DNA of 64,000 bases from SMWD01 sp002729875 (GTDB lineage: Bacteria; Pseudomonadota; Gammaproteobacteria; Steroidobacterales; GCA-2729495), in the NCBI GenBank assembly GCA_036010905.1, contig DASCMH010000065.1:100776-164775 (forward strand). Reading direction: 5' to 3'. The notes under the pieces were generated by a model. That model saw nothing but the letters and a program-made list of their open reading frames with translations, did no database searches and was not told the DNA's origin. Below are positions 35,682 through 45,500 of the stretch, in pieces (position 1 is the first letter of the stretch; the number at the start of each line of letters is the position of its first letter). Made by a program: the position numbers and the translations under genes.

Positions 35682-36629
35682 TCAGTCCGCAGCTGCTTTT
35701 TCATCAATTGCGGCGTCATCGGCATTATCGCCGGCCCCATCAGCCACGGTCGCTGCGCGAACATGGATGGGTGAAAATGGCTCAGCCTGGACGAGTTCAA
35801 TCAGTCGCTCACGCAACAACTCAAGAAGCGCAATAAACGTAACAGCAACACCCATACGCCCCTCTTCAGGATCGAACAGGTTTTGAAATTCCGTGAATGT
35901 TTCACCACCCAGTGTCGACAGAACCTCTGCCATTCGCTGCCGCACGGACAGTGGCTCTCTCTGAATATGATGCCGGGCAAACATCTCGGCTCGCGACAAA
36001 ACATCCTTAAAGGCCATTAATAGATCTTGCATGGCCACATCGGGCGGCTTGACGTCAACCCTGCGCTCAGTGACCTCCGCACTCCCCTGCAGAATATCGC
36101 GTTCCATCCGCGGTAACTCATTGAGCTCTTCGGCTGCTTGCTTGTAACGTTCGTATTCCTGCAAGCGACGCACGAGTTCCGCGCGCGGATCCTCTTCATC
36201 ATCCTCACTTTCTTCGCTTCGCGGCAACAGCATACGGGATTTTATCTCGGCCAGCATCGCGGCCATCAGCAGGTATTCGCCGGCCAGTTCAAGCTGCAAC
36301 TCCTGCATCATCTCTATGTAGTCGACATATTGCTGGGTGATATCGGCGATTGGTATTTTTAGTATGTCCAGGTTCTGGCGTCGAATCAGGTACAGCAAAA
36401 GATCCAGGGGGCCCTCAAAGGCTTCGAGAAATACCTTAAGGGCATAAGGGGGTATATAAAGATCCTGGGGCAACTGGGTGACCGCTTCGCCATCAACGAC
36501 TGCAAATGGCATTTCAGCCTGAGCGGGACTTCCCCCAACCACTTCAGCGGGCAGGATTGATTCCTTTTCGGGCGGACTGACCACGCTCAGATGGGACGAC
36601 GCCCCCAGGTTTCGTTCTGTTTCAGTCAA
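35682..36629 (-). CDS. scpA: Segregation and condensation protein A (kleisin)
   Basis: This is a 315-residue kleisin with the conserved FEGPLDLLLYLIRRQNLDIL near residue 73, helices for the Smc head (YLLMAAMLAEIKSRMLLP), and a C-terminal winged helix (VTFIALLELLRERLIELVQ). The start is TTG at 36629, overlapping the upstream M50 protease stop in a TTGA arrangement, which implies coupling. The N-terminal 60 residues and C-terminal tail are low-complexity. A shorter start at MPFAVVDGEA is possible. Confidence 0.93.
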   Translation of the reverse strand: MTETERNLGASSHLSVVSPPEKESILPAEVVGGSPAQAEMPFAVVDGEAVTQLPQDLYIPPYALKVFLEAFEGPLDLLLYLIRRQNLDILKIPIADITQQYVDYIEMMQELQLELAGEYLLMAAMLAEIKSRMLLPRSEESEDDEEDPRAELVRRLQEYERYKQAAEELNELPRMERDILQGSAEVTERRVDVKPPDVAMQDLLMAFKDVLSRAEMFARHHIQREPLSVRQRMAEVLSTLGGETFTEFQNLFDPEEGRMGVAVTFIALLELLRERLIELVQAEPFSPIHVRAATVADGAGDNADDAAIDEKAAAD

Positions 36630-37279
36630 GCGGGTACCCCAAGCAACGCGGACAGACGCGATACGATACGAATAACAGGATGCAATAACCCCAGTACTAA
36701 TAACCCTACGACTATTATAAGCCCGTAACGCTCTAACGCATCCAATCGTGCTCCGATTGACTCCGACACCAGGCCGCGCAGAATCCGCCCGCCATCCAGC
36801 GGAAGTATCGGAAGTAGATTAAATACCATCAATATCAAATTGAATATTATGCCTATTCTTGCCATGCTCGTAAAAAACCTTGCATACTCCCCAAGCGCTG
36901 GGGTCAGGCTTGCCACCAAGTGATAAATAATCGCCCAACCTAGCGCCATCAGCAAATTTGCGCCTGGTCCCGCAAGCGCGACCGGAATCATGTCACGTTT
37001 GGGATTGCGCAGGTTAAACCCATTGACCGGGACCGGCTTGGCCCAGCCGAAAAAATACCCACTCATCATGACCATCAGAACAGGCACGATGATCGTGCCA
37101 ACCGGATCAATATGCTTTACCGGATTCAGTGTAACCCGACCCAAACGTTCAGCCGTCCTGTCACCATAGCGAGCCGCCATCCAGCCATGGGCAGCCTCAT
37201 GAATGGTAATGGCGAACAACATCGGGATTGCAGCTACCGAAAGCAACTGCAGCGTATTGACGATCTGTGCGATAGACAT
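36626..37279 (-). CDS. Site-2-protease-like M50 metalloprotease
   Basis: This 217-residue, multi-pass membrane protein has the zinc-binding ITIHEAAHGWMA near residue 27 and the second metal motif LPILPLDGGRIL near 155. About five membrane helices are visible. It belongs to the small YwhC/Rv-type S2P group without PDZ or CBS domains. Substrates are unknown. Location immediately upstream of scpA, with overlap, is common in proteobacteria. Confidence 0.9.
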   Translation of the reverse strand: MSIAQIVNTLQLLSVAAIPMLFAITIHEAAHGWMAARYGDRTAERLGRVTLNPVKHIDPVGTIIVPVLMVMMSGYFFGWAKPVPVNGFNLRNPKRDMIPVALAGPGANLLMALGWAIIYHLVASLTPALGEYARFFTSMARIGIIFNLILMVFNLLPILPLDGGRILRGLVSESIGARLDALERYGLIIVVGLLVLGLLHPVIRIVSRLSALLGVPA

Positions 37280-37315
37280 CAGTGCATTATAGGCATCAAT
37301 TACCGTTCGGAGTAA

Positions 37316-37936
37316 CTACCTTATATCGGCAATATCGCCCTTGCCTGCCCTGAGCAACCGTGGAATCGAATCTGTCAGATCTACAACGGTGGTCGGCTCG
37401 ATACCACAGCTACCACTTGTGATAATGATATCAACAGATTTTTCAAGTCGTTCACAAATCTCTTCAGGATCATTTAGCGGCAAATCGATACCGGGCAAGA
37501 TCAGGGTAGAACTCATCACCGGTTCACCCAACTCCTCGAGCATGGCCTTCGTCACCGGGTGGTCGGGCACCCTGATGCCGATTGTTTTGTGCCTGGCATT
37601 CTGGACCTTCCTCGGTACATCGTGAGTGGCCTGAAGAATGAACGTATATGGCCCCGGTGTATACGCCTTCAGAAAACGATAGACAGAATTCTCGATGCGT
37701 GCATAAACGGCTATCTCGGACAAATCACGACATACCAGCGTGAAGTTATGCCCTTTGTCGGTCTTGCGAATCCTGGTGATTTCACGCACAGCGCGTAGAT
37801 TATTAAGGGTGCAGCCAAAGGCATAACATGAATCTGTCGGGTAAACCGCAAGTGCCCCCTGCCTCAAGCGGTATACAGCCTGCTTGACAAGTCGAGCTTG
37901 TGGATTGTGCGGATGCAAATCAAAACGCTGAGCCAT
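37316..37936 (-). CDS. yciO: YciO-type Sua5/YrdC/TsaC family protein
   Basis: This 206-residue protein (ATG 37936) has a YrdC domain: GALAVYPTDSCYAFGC, RKTDKGHNFTLVCRDLSEIA, TPGPYTFILQAT and GIRVPDHPVTKAML. Related TsaC proteins make threonylcarbamoyl-AMP for tRNA t6A. YciO paralogues have weak or uncertain activity. Length and sequence style fit YciO better than TsaC. It begins the yciO-M50-scpA-scpB-rluB unit (36 bp to M50). Confidence 0.88.
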   Translation of the reverse strand: MAQRFDLHPHNPQARLVKQAVYRLRQGALAVYPTDSCYAFGCTLNNLRAVREITRIRKTDKGHNFTLVCRDLSEIAVYARIENSVYRFLKAYTPGPYTFILQATHDVPRKVQNARHKTIGIRVPDHPVTKAMLEELGEPVMSSTLILPGIDLPLNDPEEICERLEKSVDIIITSGSCGIEPTTVVDLTDSIPRLLRAGKGDIADIR

Positions 37937-38093
37937 CGTTCGATTGTACCGATTTGCACAATCCGATGCCCTCATTCAAAAAACAAATACATACGCAGCT
38001 GGATACAGTCTCATCAGAAGCAGCACAAAGCATAAATTAGTTATCATGTCAGTAGATAACTGGCTCGCAACAGCAAATACCGGAGAATGTTAA

Positions 38094-38393
38094 ATGCTTT
38101 TTGTAGTCCTCAGCGAAGATGTTGCTGACAGCAACCCACTCCGCGCAAAGGCACGACCCAAACACCTTGCACGATTACACACATTACGAGATGCGGGGCG
38201 CCTGATTATCGCTGGCCCCTGCCCGGCGATTGAATCTGATGAACCGGGACCGGCAGGATTCACTGGCAGTGTTGTCATCGCCGAATTTGACAACCTGAAC
38301 CAGGCAAAAAACTGGGCCGATGCAGACCCTTACGTCGACGCCGGCGTATACCAAAGCGTAACCGTAAAACCCTTTAAGCTGGTGCTGCCATGA
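38094..38393 (+). CDS. YciI-like protein
   Basis: This 99-residue dimeric alpha/beta-barrel protein reads MLFVVLSEDVADS, ARPKHLARLHTLRDAGRLII, GPCPAIESDEPGPAG and SVVIAEFDNLNQAKNWADAD. The conserved His in RPKHLARL and the FDN..A..W segment are typical. Biochemical role is uncertain. It overlaps bolA by 4 nt. Confidence 0.9.
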   Translation: MLFVVLSEDVADSNPLRAKARPKHLARLHTLRDAGRLIIAGPCPAIESDEPGPAGFTGSVVIAEFDNLNQAKNWADADPYVDAGVYQSVTVKPFKLVLP

Positions 38394-38662
38394 ACGAACA
38401 GTTGATCGAAGAAATCAGAGCCCGACTGAGCACAGCCCTTAAACCCATTGATCTTGAGATCACGGATGAGAGCCATAAACATATCGGCCATGCCGGCGCA
38501 AAATCCGGCAAAGGACATTTCCACGTCCGCATCATCTCGGCACAGTTCCATGATCTCAGCCAGGTCCGCCGCCACCGACTCATATATACCGCCGTCGGGA
38601 ATCTCATGGACACTGATATCCACGCCCTGAGTATCGCCGCAACCAGCCCTGACGAAGCATAG
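38390..38662 (+). CDS. BolA-family protein
   Basis: This is a 90-residue BolA fold, with LEITDESHKHIGHAGAKSG and GHFHVRIISAQFHDLSQVRR. The conserved His residues in HFHV, and the absence of a YrbA-type cysteine, fit a Fe-S partner of monothiol glutaredoxin. The YciI-BolA pair overlaps in ATGA and is common in gammaproteobacteria. It converges with the DUF6502-like gene. Confidence 0.9.
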   Translation: MNEQLIEEIRARLSTALKPIDLEITDESHKHIGHAGAKSGKGHFHVRIISAQFHDLSQVRRHRLIYTAVGNLMDTDIHALSIAATSPDEA

Positions 38663-38710
38663 TTGCCGATCGTTGTCTTGACCACCGCATACAGCAGGCA
38701 TATTAATTAA

Positions 38711-38728
38711 CCTGATCCTGCGATCAGG
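38711..38728. terminator. Possible bidirectional terminator hairpin
   Basis: CCTGATC (38711-38717) and GATCAGG (38722-38728) pair across CTGC between two convergent genes. The flanks are AT-rich (TTAATTAA on one side) but there is no clean T run. Confidence 0.35.
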
Positions 38729-38862
38729 TAATAGTGCAGATGGATGATCAAATGCAACAAGTAACCACACCATGAAAACCCGGGCTCAGGGTCTGCGCGG
38801 CTCCACAGTCAGTTTGGAAAGGCTGGATAGTGCAGTTTTAAACTGTCCAGTTGACGGGTAGC

Positions 38863-39678
38863 TTACGAAGCTTCTTCTACATAGAAAAACATTCCCACAC
38901 CCACCTGACAGAAATTTGTCTTATCAAAATTTCCATGACCGCAATCAACTTTGGAAAAATACTGATCAACATCAGTCAGGAATCCTCCCAGTTTTTCTGC
39001 AAGGCCATCTTGCACCATCAATAAATTATTCCTGTCAATCCAGACACCGTTAGTCATCTGCTGATATCGTGCCGGTTCTTTTCTGTCCGGATCGCAATTA
39101 AAAACTAACGTTGAAGCCAGCGGTGCCAATCCAAGATTCAAACCAAACTCAAATTTCTCATCAATATCACTTGGTATAAAATGTCTCTTTACAGCCTCAA
39201 GCTCACCATTTTCTCGCTCAACAACTGCTCCGACGCGCTTTAGTTCCGCTCTCATTGCCCCTGGCGGCACATCGCCAGCACAGCGCTTAATCAGACTATA
39301 GAACGACACTGAATTACCCTCATAAGGCAATACTTTTGGAGCACCAGTTACATCAATATATTCTGAATCTGTATGCCAAAGATGTAAAAGATCGGCCGGT
39401 AAACTTCTATGAGCAACCTGTGCAGATTGATCAGGTGGCGCAGTCTTCCGCAAACGCTTAACTTCTTTACGAGTAAGCCCGGTCATCACAGCAACTCGGG
39501 AAATATTTGTTGGCCTGCCACGCAGTCCGAAATCTTCTGTAGCAACCTCTACAAAAGTAGCTTTGGCAACATTGGAGAATTCACGAAAACCAATCCCGCT
39601 CCTGAGTAATGCACGAACAATTGGTTTCAGTACTTTTAGAAGTGCAACCAGGATTCCTGCTTGGATTGGATTCGGCAT
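38863..39678 (-). CDS. DUF6502-like protein, putative DNA-binding
   Basis: This 271-residue soluble protein is of unknown function. The N-terminal part (LLKVLKPIVRALLRSG, then FREFSNVAKATFVEVA) and the helix-turn-helix-like SRVAVMTGLTRKEVKRLR (about 60-78) match the DUF6502 family as I remember it. A C-terminal beta-rich part ends CGHGNFDKTNFCQVGVGMF. A near-consensus promoter ends only a few bases before its ATG. GTCC precedes the ATG, so there is no ribosome site. It is a monocistronic unit between bolA and ligA. Regulatory function is inferred from the HTH only. Confidence 0.72.
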   Translation of the reverse strand: MPNPIQAGILVALLKVLKPIVRALLRSGIGFREFSNVAKATFVEVATEDFGLRGRPTNISRVAVMTGLTRKEVKRLRKTAPPDQSAQVAHRSLPADLLHLWHTDSEYIDVTGAPKVLPYEGNSVSFYSLIKRCAGDVPPGAMRAELKRVGAVVERENGELEAVKRHFIPSDIDEKFEFGLNLGLAPLASTLVFNCDPDRKEPARYQQMTNGVWIDRNNLLMVQDGLAEKLGGFLTDVDQYFSKVDCGHGNFDKTNFCQVGVGMFFYVEEAS

Positions 39679-39686
39679 GGACGGAG

Positions 39687-39715
39687 TATATAGATAACGC
39701 TCCTGCCACAGTCAA
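39687..39715 (-). promoter_or_regulatory. Near-consensus sigma-70 promoter immediately before the DUF6502-like ATG
   Basis: On the minus strand TTGACT (39710-39715), a 17-nt spacer and TATATA (39687-39692) precede the ATG at 39678 by 8 nt. Transcription would start at about 39679-39681, giving an mRNA with essentially no leader. Confidence 0.7.
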
Positions 39716-39735
39716 CAAAAACGATTGATCCGTTC

Positions 39736-39758
39736 AATATCATCCAAAAAATGATATT
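39736..39758. repeat. 8-bp inverted repeat upstream of the DUF6502-like promoter
   Basis: AATATCAT (39736-39743) and ATGATATT (39751-39758) flank CCAAAAA, 21 bp upstream of the -35 element. It could be an operator or a ligA 3' hairpin. Confidence 0.45.
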
Positions 39759-39776
39759 TAGGTTAAGACCGGTAAG

Positions 39777-39804
39777 AATTTTAAATTAATTTTAATTTAA
39801 AATT
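39777..39804. repeat. Perfect all-AT 28-bp palindrome
   Basis: AATTTTAAATTAA (39777-39789) and TTAATTTAAAATT (39792-39804) are perfect inverted repeats with a 2-nt centre, starting 14 bp past the ligA stop. It contains no G or C. It may be the ligA terminator or a protein-binding palindrome. Confidence 0.6.
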
Positions 39805-39818
39805 TTACAATGATTATG

Positions 39819-41891
39819 TTAACTGCCCTGGTTATCACTGCCTGATAACATCATGATGAGTTCGTTCTCATCCGCTATCGGGATGTTGAGTTTGCGTGCT
39901 TTATTAAGTTTTGAACCGGCATTTTCTCCATAGATAACCAGGCTGGTCTTGCTGGTGACACTTCCAGTGACCTTACCGCCCAACGCCTGAATCCCGGCTT
40001 TTGCATCCATCCGAGACATCGTTTGCAATGTGCCGGTCAGCACGATGGTCTTATCGGCAAACGGGGTATCCCGGACCACGTGATCTTTCATCGACGGCCA
40101 GTGAATACCTTGCAAGAGCAACTTTTCAACAAGTGCTTTATTGTGCTGTTGCTGAAAATAACTATGTATGTGATCCGCAACAATCGGCCCTATGTCGTTA
40201 ACGGCCTGAAACTCCTCCTGTGTTGCATTACGGATCGGCTCCAGTTCACCAAAATGTTTTGCCAAAGCCAGTGATGTGGCCTCCCCCACATCGCGTATTC
40301 CGATCGCATACAGGAATCTATTCAGCGTGGTGTTTTTACTGCTCTCCAGAGAGGCCAGCAGATTGGCTGCAGATTTTTCCCCCATGCGCTGCAACTCCAT
40401 CAACTGCTCAAATGTCAGGGAGAATAAATCGCCAGGTGATTCAATGAGTCGGTCATCAACCAACTGATCGATTAACTTGCTGCCCAGACCTTCGATATCG
40501 AGCGCGCGGCGTGATGAAAAATGCTTAATGGCTTCTTTTCGCTGCGCCGAGCAGGTAAAGCCGCCACTACAACGAGCAACTGCCTCACCTTCAACTCGCT
40601 GGACTTCCGCTCCACACACGGGACATTGGTCCGGAAGGTCCACCAAGCTTACGCCAGCCGATCTTTTATTACGGATAACGCGAACTATTTCAGGAATGAC
40701 ATCCCCCGCCCGGCGGATAATGACTGAATCACCGGGGCGTACGTCTTTTCTACGCAGTTCATCAATATTATGCAGCGTGGCGTTACTAACCGTAACGCCA
40801 CCAACAAATACCGGCTCAAGTCTGGCGACCGGAGTCACCGCACCAGTACGCCCCACCTGCCATTCAATAGCAATAACTTCAGTTGTCTGTTCCTGGGCAG
40901 GAAATTTCCGTGCGATCGCCCAACGTGGTGCCCGCGTAACAAAGCCCAATTGAGACTGAAGCTCAAAATCATCAACTTTGTAGACGACGCCATCGATGTC
41001 ATACGGTAATTGATCGCGATTTGCGTCAACCTCGTTGTAGTACTGATGGCAGCCTGCCACACCCTCGACAACCTGCGATTCCGGACAGATCTTCACGCCA
41101 TGTTCCTGCAAGTAGGCCAAAGCCTGGCTATGACGCTCGAATTTCTGGCCGCCGCGCCGCAAACCTATGCTGTAGGCAAACATATCGAGCGGTCGTTGCG
41201 CTGTTACTTGCGGATCGAGTTGGCGCAGACTTCCTGCCGCGGCATTGCGGGGATTCATAAAGGTTTTTTCCCCATTGGCACGAGCCCTTTCATTCAGGGC
41301 AGCAAATCCGGCCTTCGGCATAAAAATCTCGCCCCGTACCTCGAGATACTCCGGGTAATTGCGGCCATACAACTGCAGAGGAATCGATGCAATCGTACGA
41401 ACATTGTGAGTGACATCCTCTCCGGTCACCCCATCTCCACGAGTAGCCGCCCGCAGCAACACACCATTTTCATAAACAATACTGATTGCGATACCATCAA
41501 GCTTGGGCTCAGCTGCATAGACCAATGCATCATTACGCTGCAGGCGATCTCTAACCCGAGCATCAAAATCATTTATTGATGCATCAGAAAAGGCATTGTC
41601 CAGCGACAACATCGGCAGTTCATGCTGAACCTGTATAAATCCAGCAACAGGCCTGCCGCCAACCCGTTGCGTGGGCGACTCCGGAACAACCAAAGCCGGA
41701 AATTGCTGCTCCAGTTCAACGAGTTCGCGATATAGAACATCGAATTCGGCGTCAGTTATCTCAGGGTCATCGAGAACATAATAGCGGTAGCTATGCGCAT
41801 TAATAAGCTTGCGCAGATGCGCAGCCTTGTGCCGAATCCTGGTCGGTACCGAGGTATCTTTGCTGCCGTTATTCTTTTCTGAAACATTCAT
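39819..41891 (-). CDS. ligA: NAD-dependent DNA ligase
   Basis: This enzyme seals nicks in replication and repair using NAD+. Its 690 residues include an Ia domain (LRKLINAHSYRYYVLDDPEI), the adenylated lysine in AEPKLDGIAIS, the OB fold with GRTGAVTPVARLEPV, the zinc finger CPVCGAEV...CSGGFTC, HhH motifs (IEGLGSKLIDQLVD; IGIRDVGEATSLALAKHFG), and a C-terminal BRCT domain (FADKTIVLTGTLQTMSR). The zipA-ligA pairing is typical of gammaproteobacteria. Confidence 0.97.
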   Translation of the reverse strand: MNVSEKNNGSKDTSVPTRIRHKAAHLRKLINAHSYRYYVLDDPEITDAEFDVLYRELVELEQQFPALVVPESPTQRVGGRPVAGFIQVQHELPMLSLDNAFSDASINDFDARVRDRLQRNDALVYAAEPKLDGIAISIVYENGVLLRAATRGDGVTGEDVTHNVRTIASIPLQLYGRNYPEYLEVRGEIFMPKAGFAALNERARANGEKTFMNPRNAAAGSLRQLDPQVTAQRPLDMFAYSIGLRRGGQKFERHSQALAYLQEHGVKICPESQVVEGVAGCHQYYNEVDANRDQLPYDIDGVVYKVDDFELQSQLGFVTRAPRWAIARKFPAQEQTTEVIAIEWQVGRTGAVTPVARLEPVFVGGVTVSNATLHNIDELRRKDVRPGDSVIIRRAGDVIPEIVRVIRNKRSAGVSLVDLPDQCPVCGAEVQRVEGEAVARCSGGFTCSAQRKEAIKHFSSRRALDIEGLGSKLIDQLVDDRLIESPGDLFSLTFEQLMELQRMGEKSAANLLASLESSKNTTLNRFLYAIGIRDVGEATSLALAKHFGELEPIRNATQEEFQAVNDIGPIVADHIHSYFQQQHNKALVEKLLLQGIHWPSMKDHVVRDTPFADKTIVLTGTLQTMSRMDAKAGIQALGGKVTGSVTSKTSLVIYGENAGSKLNKARKLNIPIADENELIMMLSGSDNQGS

Positions 41892-41921
41892 CTGGTTGCT
41901 GCAAGAAGTGATTATTAGAAC

Positions 41922-42572
41922 TTAACTCAACTCCTCATGCTCGAACCGAATTATTTCCTCTCGCATGTAACGTTCACGCTGTATGCTCAGTGTTCCACCC
42001 TGTTCGTCAAGCAAATATCCATCAAGCTGTTGCGCAATCTCTCGAGCCACATTCATCATCTCGTCAAAAGAAGTAACACCGTCAATGGGCCCGGGCAGGG
42101 TCATAAACATGCTAATCCCGGGATATTGTTCGGTTTTTATTTTGGTCAGATCAAATGATCCGGGTTCGACAAGACTTGCCACACTGAAAGCAACTTCACC
42201 GGCTGCATCTTCAACCAAACGATGAAATATTCCAAATTGACCATGGCGCAGTCCAAGTTCACGCAGAATCAGAATCAACCGCTCCGCCACGAAACCCTTT
42301 GTATCTGTAGACATCAGACGAATAGTGATGATCTTGCGCGGTTCTTGAGAAATCGAGGGTATCGCAATGATCGGGTCTGGCTCAGGAGTTTGTTTTGTTG
42401 GCGATAACTGCTCCGCCCCGGTTCCAACAGCCAAATCACCGAAACTCGGTTCCTTGCGAAAAGTTAATGTCCGAACCTGATCAGCGATTCGCGGCTTATA
42501 GCGGGTATAAATATAGACTGCGGCAATAATACAAATGCCAATCAGAAGCAGCAGCCATCTTAATTCGGCCAC
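41922..42572 (-). CDS. zipA: Cell division protein ZipA
   Basis: This 216-residue bitopic protein tethers FtsZ to the membrane. It starts with GTG at 42572. An N-terminal helix (RWLLLLIGICIIAAVYIYTR) is followed by a short linker and the FtsZ-binding domain (ITIRLMSTDTKGFVAERLIL; GQFGIFHRLVEDAAGEVAFS; FMTLPGPIDGVTSFDEMM). The linker is short compared with E. coli (328 aa). It lies 13 bp behind smc and 30 bp before ligA. Confidence 0.94.
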   Translation of the reverse strand: MAELRWLLLLIGICIIAAVYIYTRYKPRIADQVRTLTFRKEPSFGDLAVGTGAEQLSPTKQTPEPDPIIAIPSISQEPRKIITIRLMSTDTKGFVAERLILILRELGLRHGQFGIFHRLVEDAAGEVAFSVASLVEPGSFDLTKIKTEQYPGISMFMTLPGPIDGVTSFDEMMNVAREIAQQLDGYLLDEQGGTLSIQRERYMREEIIRFEHEELS

Positions 42573-42585
42573 AGCACCCTCCGCA

Positions 42586-45500
42586 TTAACTGGCAGCTAG
42601 CTTGACGGCCTCGTCGAGGTCTACTGAAACCAGACGTGACACCCCTGGCTCGTTCATCGTCACACCAGTGAGTTGTTGAACCATTTCCATCGTCGTCTTG
42701 TTATGGGTGATGCACAAGAACTGAACCGACTCAGACATCTCACGAACGATATCGCAGAAACGGTTAACATTGGCATCATCGAGCGGCGCATCAACCTCGT
42801 CCAGCAGGCAGAACGGAGCAGGATTCAGCTCAAAGATGGCAAACACCAGCGCCACTGCCGTCAATGCCTTCTCACCGCCTGACAGCAGGTGAATCGTACT
42901 ATTCCGCTTGCCGGGCGGACGCGCCATAACGGTCACGCCTGAATTCAGCAAATCATCGCCGTCGATGCTCAGATAGGCATGACCGCCGCCAAACAGTTTT
43001 GGAAACAATCGCTGCATACCGTCGTTGACATTGTCGAAGGTTTCCTTGAAACGGGTTCTGGTTTCACGGTCAATCTTGCGTATTGCGCCTTCGAGCGTTT
43101 CAAGTGAAGAAGTCAGATCCTCGAATTGCGTATCAAGGTAGACCTTGCGTTCACTCTGTTCCTTGAACTCTTCGATCGCTGCAAGATTGATCGCACCCAT
43201 TCGCTCGATACGACCTAAAACCATATCGAGTCGCTGTTCCCAAGTCGCCAGATCCACATCTTCAGGCAAGCCCGCAGTAACAGCCTCCAGCTCAAGACCG
43301 AGCGAATTGAATTGATCTGCCAGCCCTTCGCGGCGCACCTCAATTTCACGCACTTCAATGCGCAATTCATCACAGGCTCCCCGGGCTGCGGCTACAGCAT
43401 TCTCAAACTCAGACCGTTCGGACTCTAACCGACGCAACTCGGAATCGGCCGCATCAAGACTCTGGCGTTGCTCAGACAGGTTGCGCTCTACATCTATTTG
43501 CATAACCAGTTGCTGATCCAAGTCCTGCTGCATGGTATCCAGCGGAGCCTGACTCTCCCTGACCTGCTCGGTCAACTCATCAATCCGAACCAGTAACTGC
43601 TCGCTCTGGGAGCGAATCCGAAACAGTGTTGTGTTTGCTGATTCACGTGAAGCGCGCCGACTCTCATACTCGACATTGACTTTGGCAACGTGATCACGAT
43701 CCTGATGGGCAAGATCCTTGGCCTGCTCAAACTCACTCAGCAATTCATCGCGCTGGCGTTCAAGTTCAGGGCGATGCTCTTCGGTTCGCTCCAGCCCTTC
43801 AGTCGAGTGTGCGTGTTTCGCCCGGGATTCGCGAATATTGTCCCGCAATGATTCGATTTCAGCACGAACCTGCTGACCATCATTCTGCAATAGCAGCAGT
43901 CGATCCTTGGCACGCTCAAATTCCCTGCGCAGACCTGATAACACTGCGCTGGCCTCGGCAAGCGCGCGGGAAGCATCAGTATATTGTTGATTGCTCTCCA
44001 CGCGGTTGCTTTCGAGCAGCTGGAGTCGATCCCGTGCATTGCGCCGATCGGTCTCAATATGTACAACCTGTTGCTCATAGTCGCGAATCTGATCGCGCAA
44101 TTCACGAATATCCTGTTCCCGGCTGATCAGACCACCGGCCTCATATTGACCGCGGTTGATGCGCACCCATCCCTGACCTAACCAGATGCCATCAGGGGTA
44201 ATTACACTCTCATCAGCGCCCAGCGTGGCTCGGATGACCAGTGCCGCTGAAAGCGTTTCAGCGGTTTGCACACGACCGAGAAGAGCAGCGGCACTGCCCG
44301 CACGGCTGACTCGCTCAAGCAGGCTGCCCGGTAATGCCTCGGGCTCCGGCCCGGTTATGTTCAGCAATACGACATCACCACTCGGCGGCCGGGACAAGTG
44401 CTCGTCAAACCGCGTTACACAAATAGCCTGCAGGAAATCACCCAGCACCGTCTCTACAGCCTGCTCCCAGGGTTTCTCAACCTTGAGTTGTTGCGCCAGG
44501 CGCGGCCGGTCGGCCAGTTCTTCACTGGCCACCCATTCGGTCACCTCGTCGTAATCATTGCCGAAGGCTGCCTCCTGAAGCGCTGCAAGCGTTTCCATAC
44601 GGCCGCGTCGTGACTCAAGCTCGGCGCGTACATTTTCAAGCCTGCTACCAAACGACAGCTCCTGCTCGCGCAACTGGCTGATTTCAGAATCAATGCCACC
44701 GAGCGCTTTGGCTAATGAATCGCCGGCCAGACGGGCTTCATTCTCACAACGCGTTTGCGCCACGAGTTGCTCTTCACATTCGACCAGCGAAATTCCGTCT
44801 CTTTCACTGGTCAGTTGATCATCACGCTCCTCAAGCCGTTTCAACCGTGTTTCAAGCTGCTCGATCCGGGCTGATTCAACGTGGCTGATACGCTGGAATT
44901 CCTTGCTCTCAAGCGTAAAATTATGCCAGGTCTGACGCCACGTCTCGACAGCTTCTTCGATACTCCTGAGCTTTTCCGCCGATACCTGCTCTGCTGCCTT
45001 TGCCTGTTGCAAATCCGGCGCCAGCATTTCCAGACTCGAGTTAAGCTCATCGAGTTGCGCCTTGTCCTGGTCGATTTCAAGCTTCAGTTGAGCCAATTGA
45101 CTCTCAGCCTGCGTCAGGTCGTCCTGACGGCGCTCACGCGTCTCCCGGCCATGCTTGATCTCCTGCTCAAGTTGTGCGATTTCCGCCTGCAGCGCATAGA
45201 CACGGGCCTGCTTGCTCTGAAACAGATCATTCGCCTCGCTATGCGTCTCGCGCGCTGCTTCGATAGCCGCTTCAACGCCGCGTTGATCCGCAATCACCGA
45301 TTCCAGCGCCGTCTGGCTCTGGACAAATCGGCTCTTGTGCTGATCCAGGGACTGCTGCATGTCGGTGAGCCGGATCGATAACAGCTCTGATTCAAGCACT
45401 CGTTGTTCCTGTTTCAGCTCAGTAAAACGCTCCGCCTGTCGCTTCTGCCGCTGGAGATGCTTGATCTGCTTTTCAACTTCATCGCGTAAATCATTTAACC

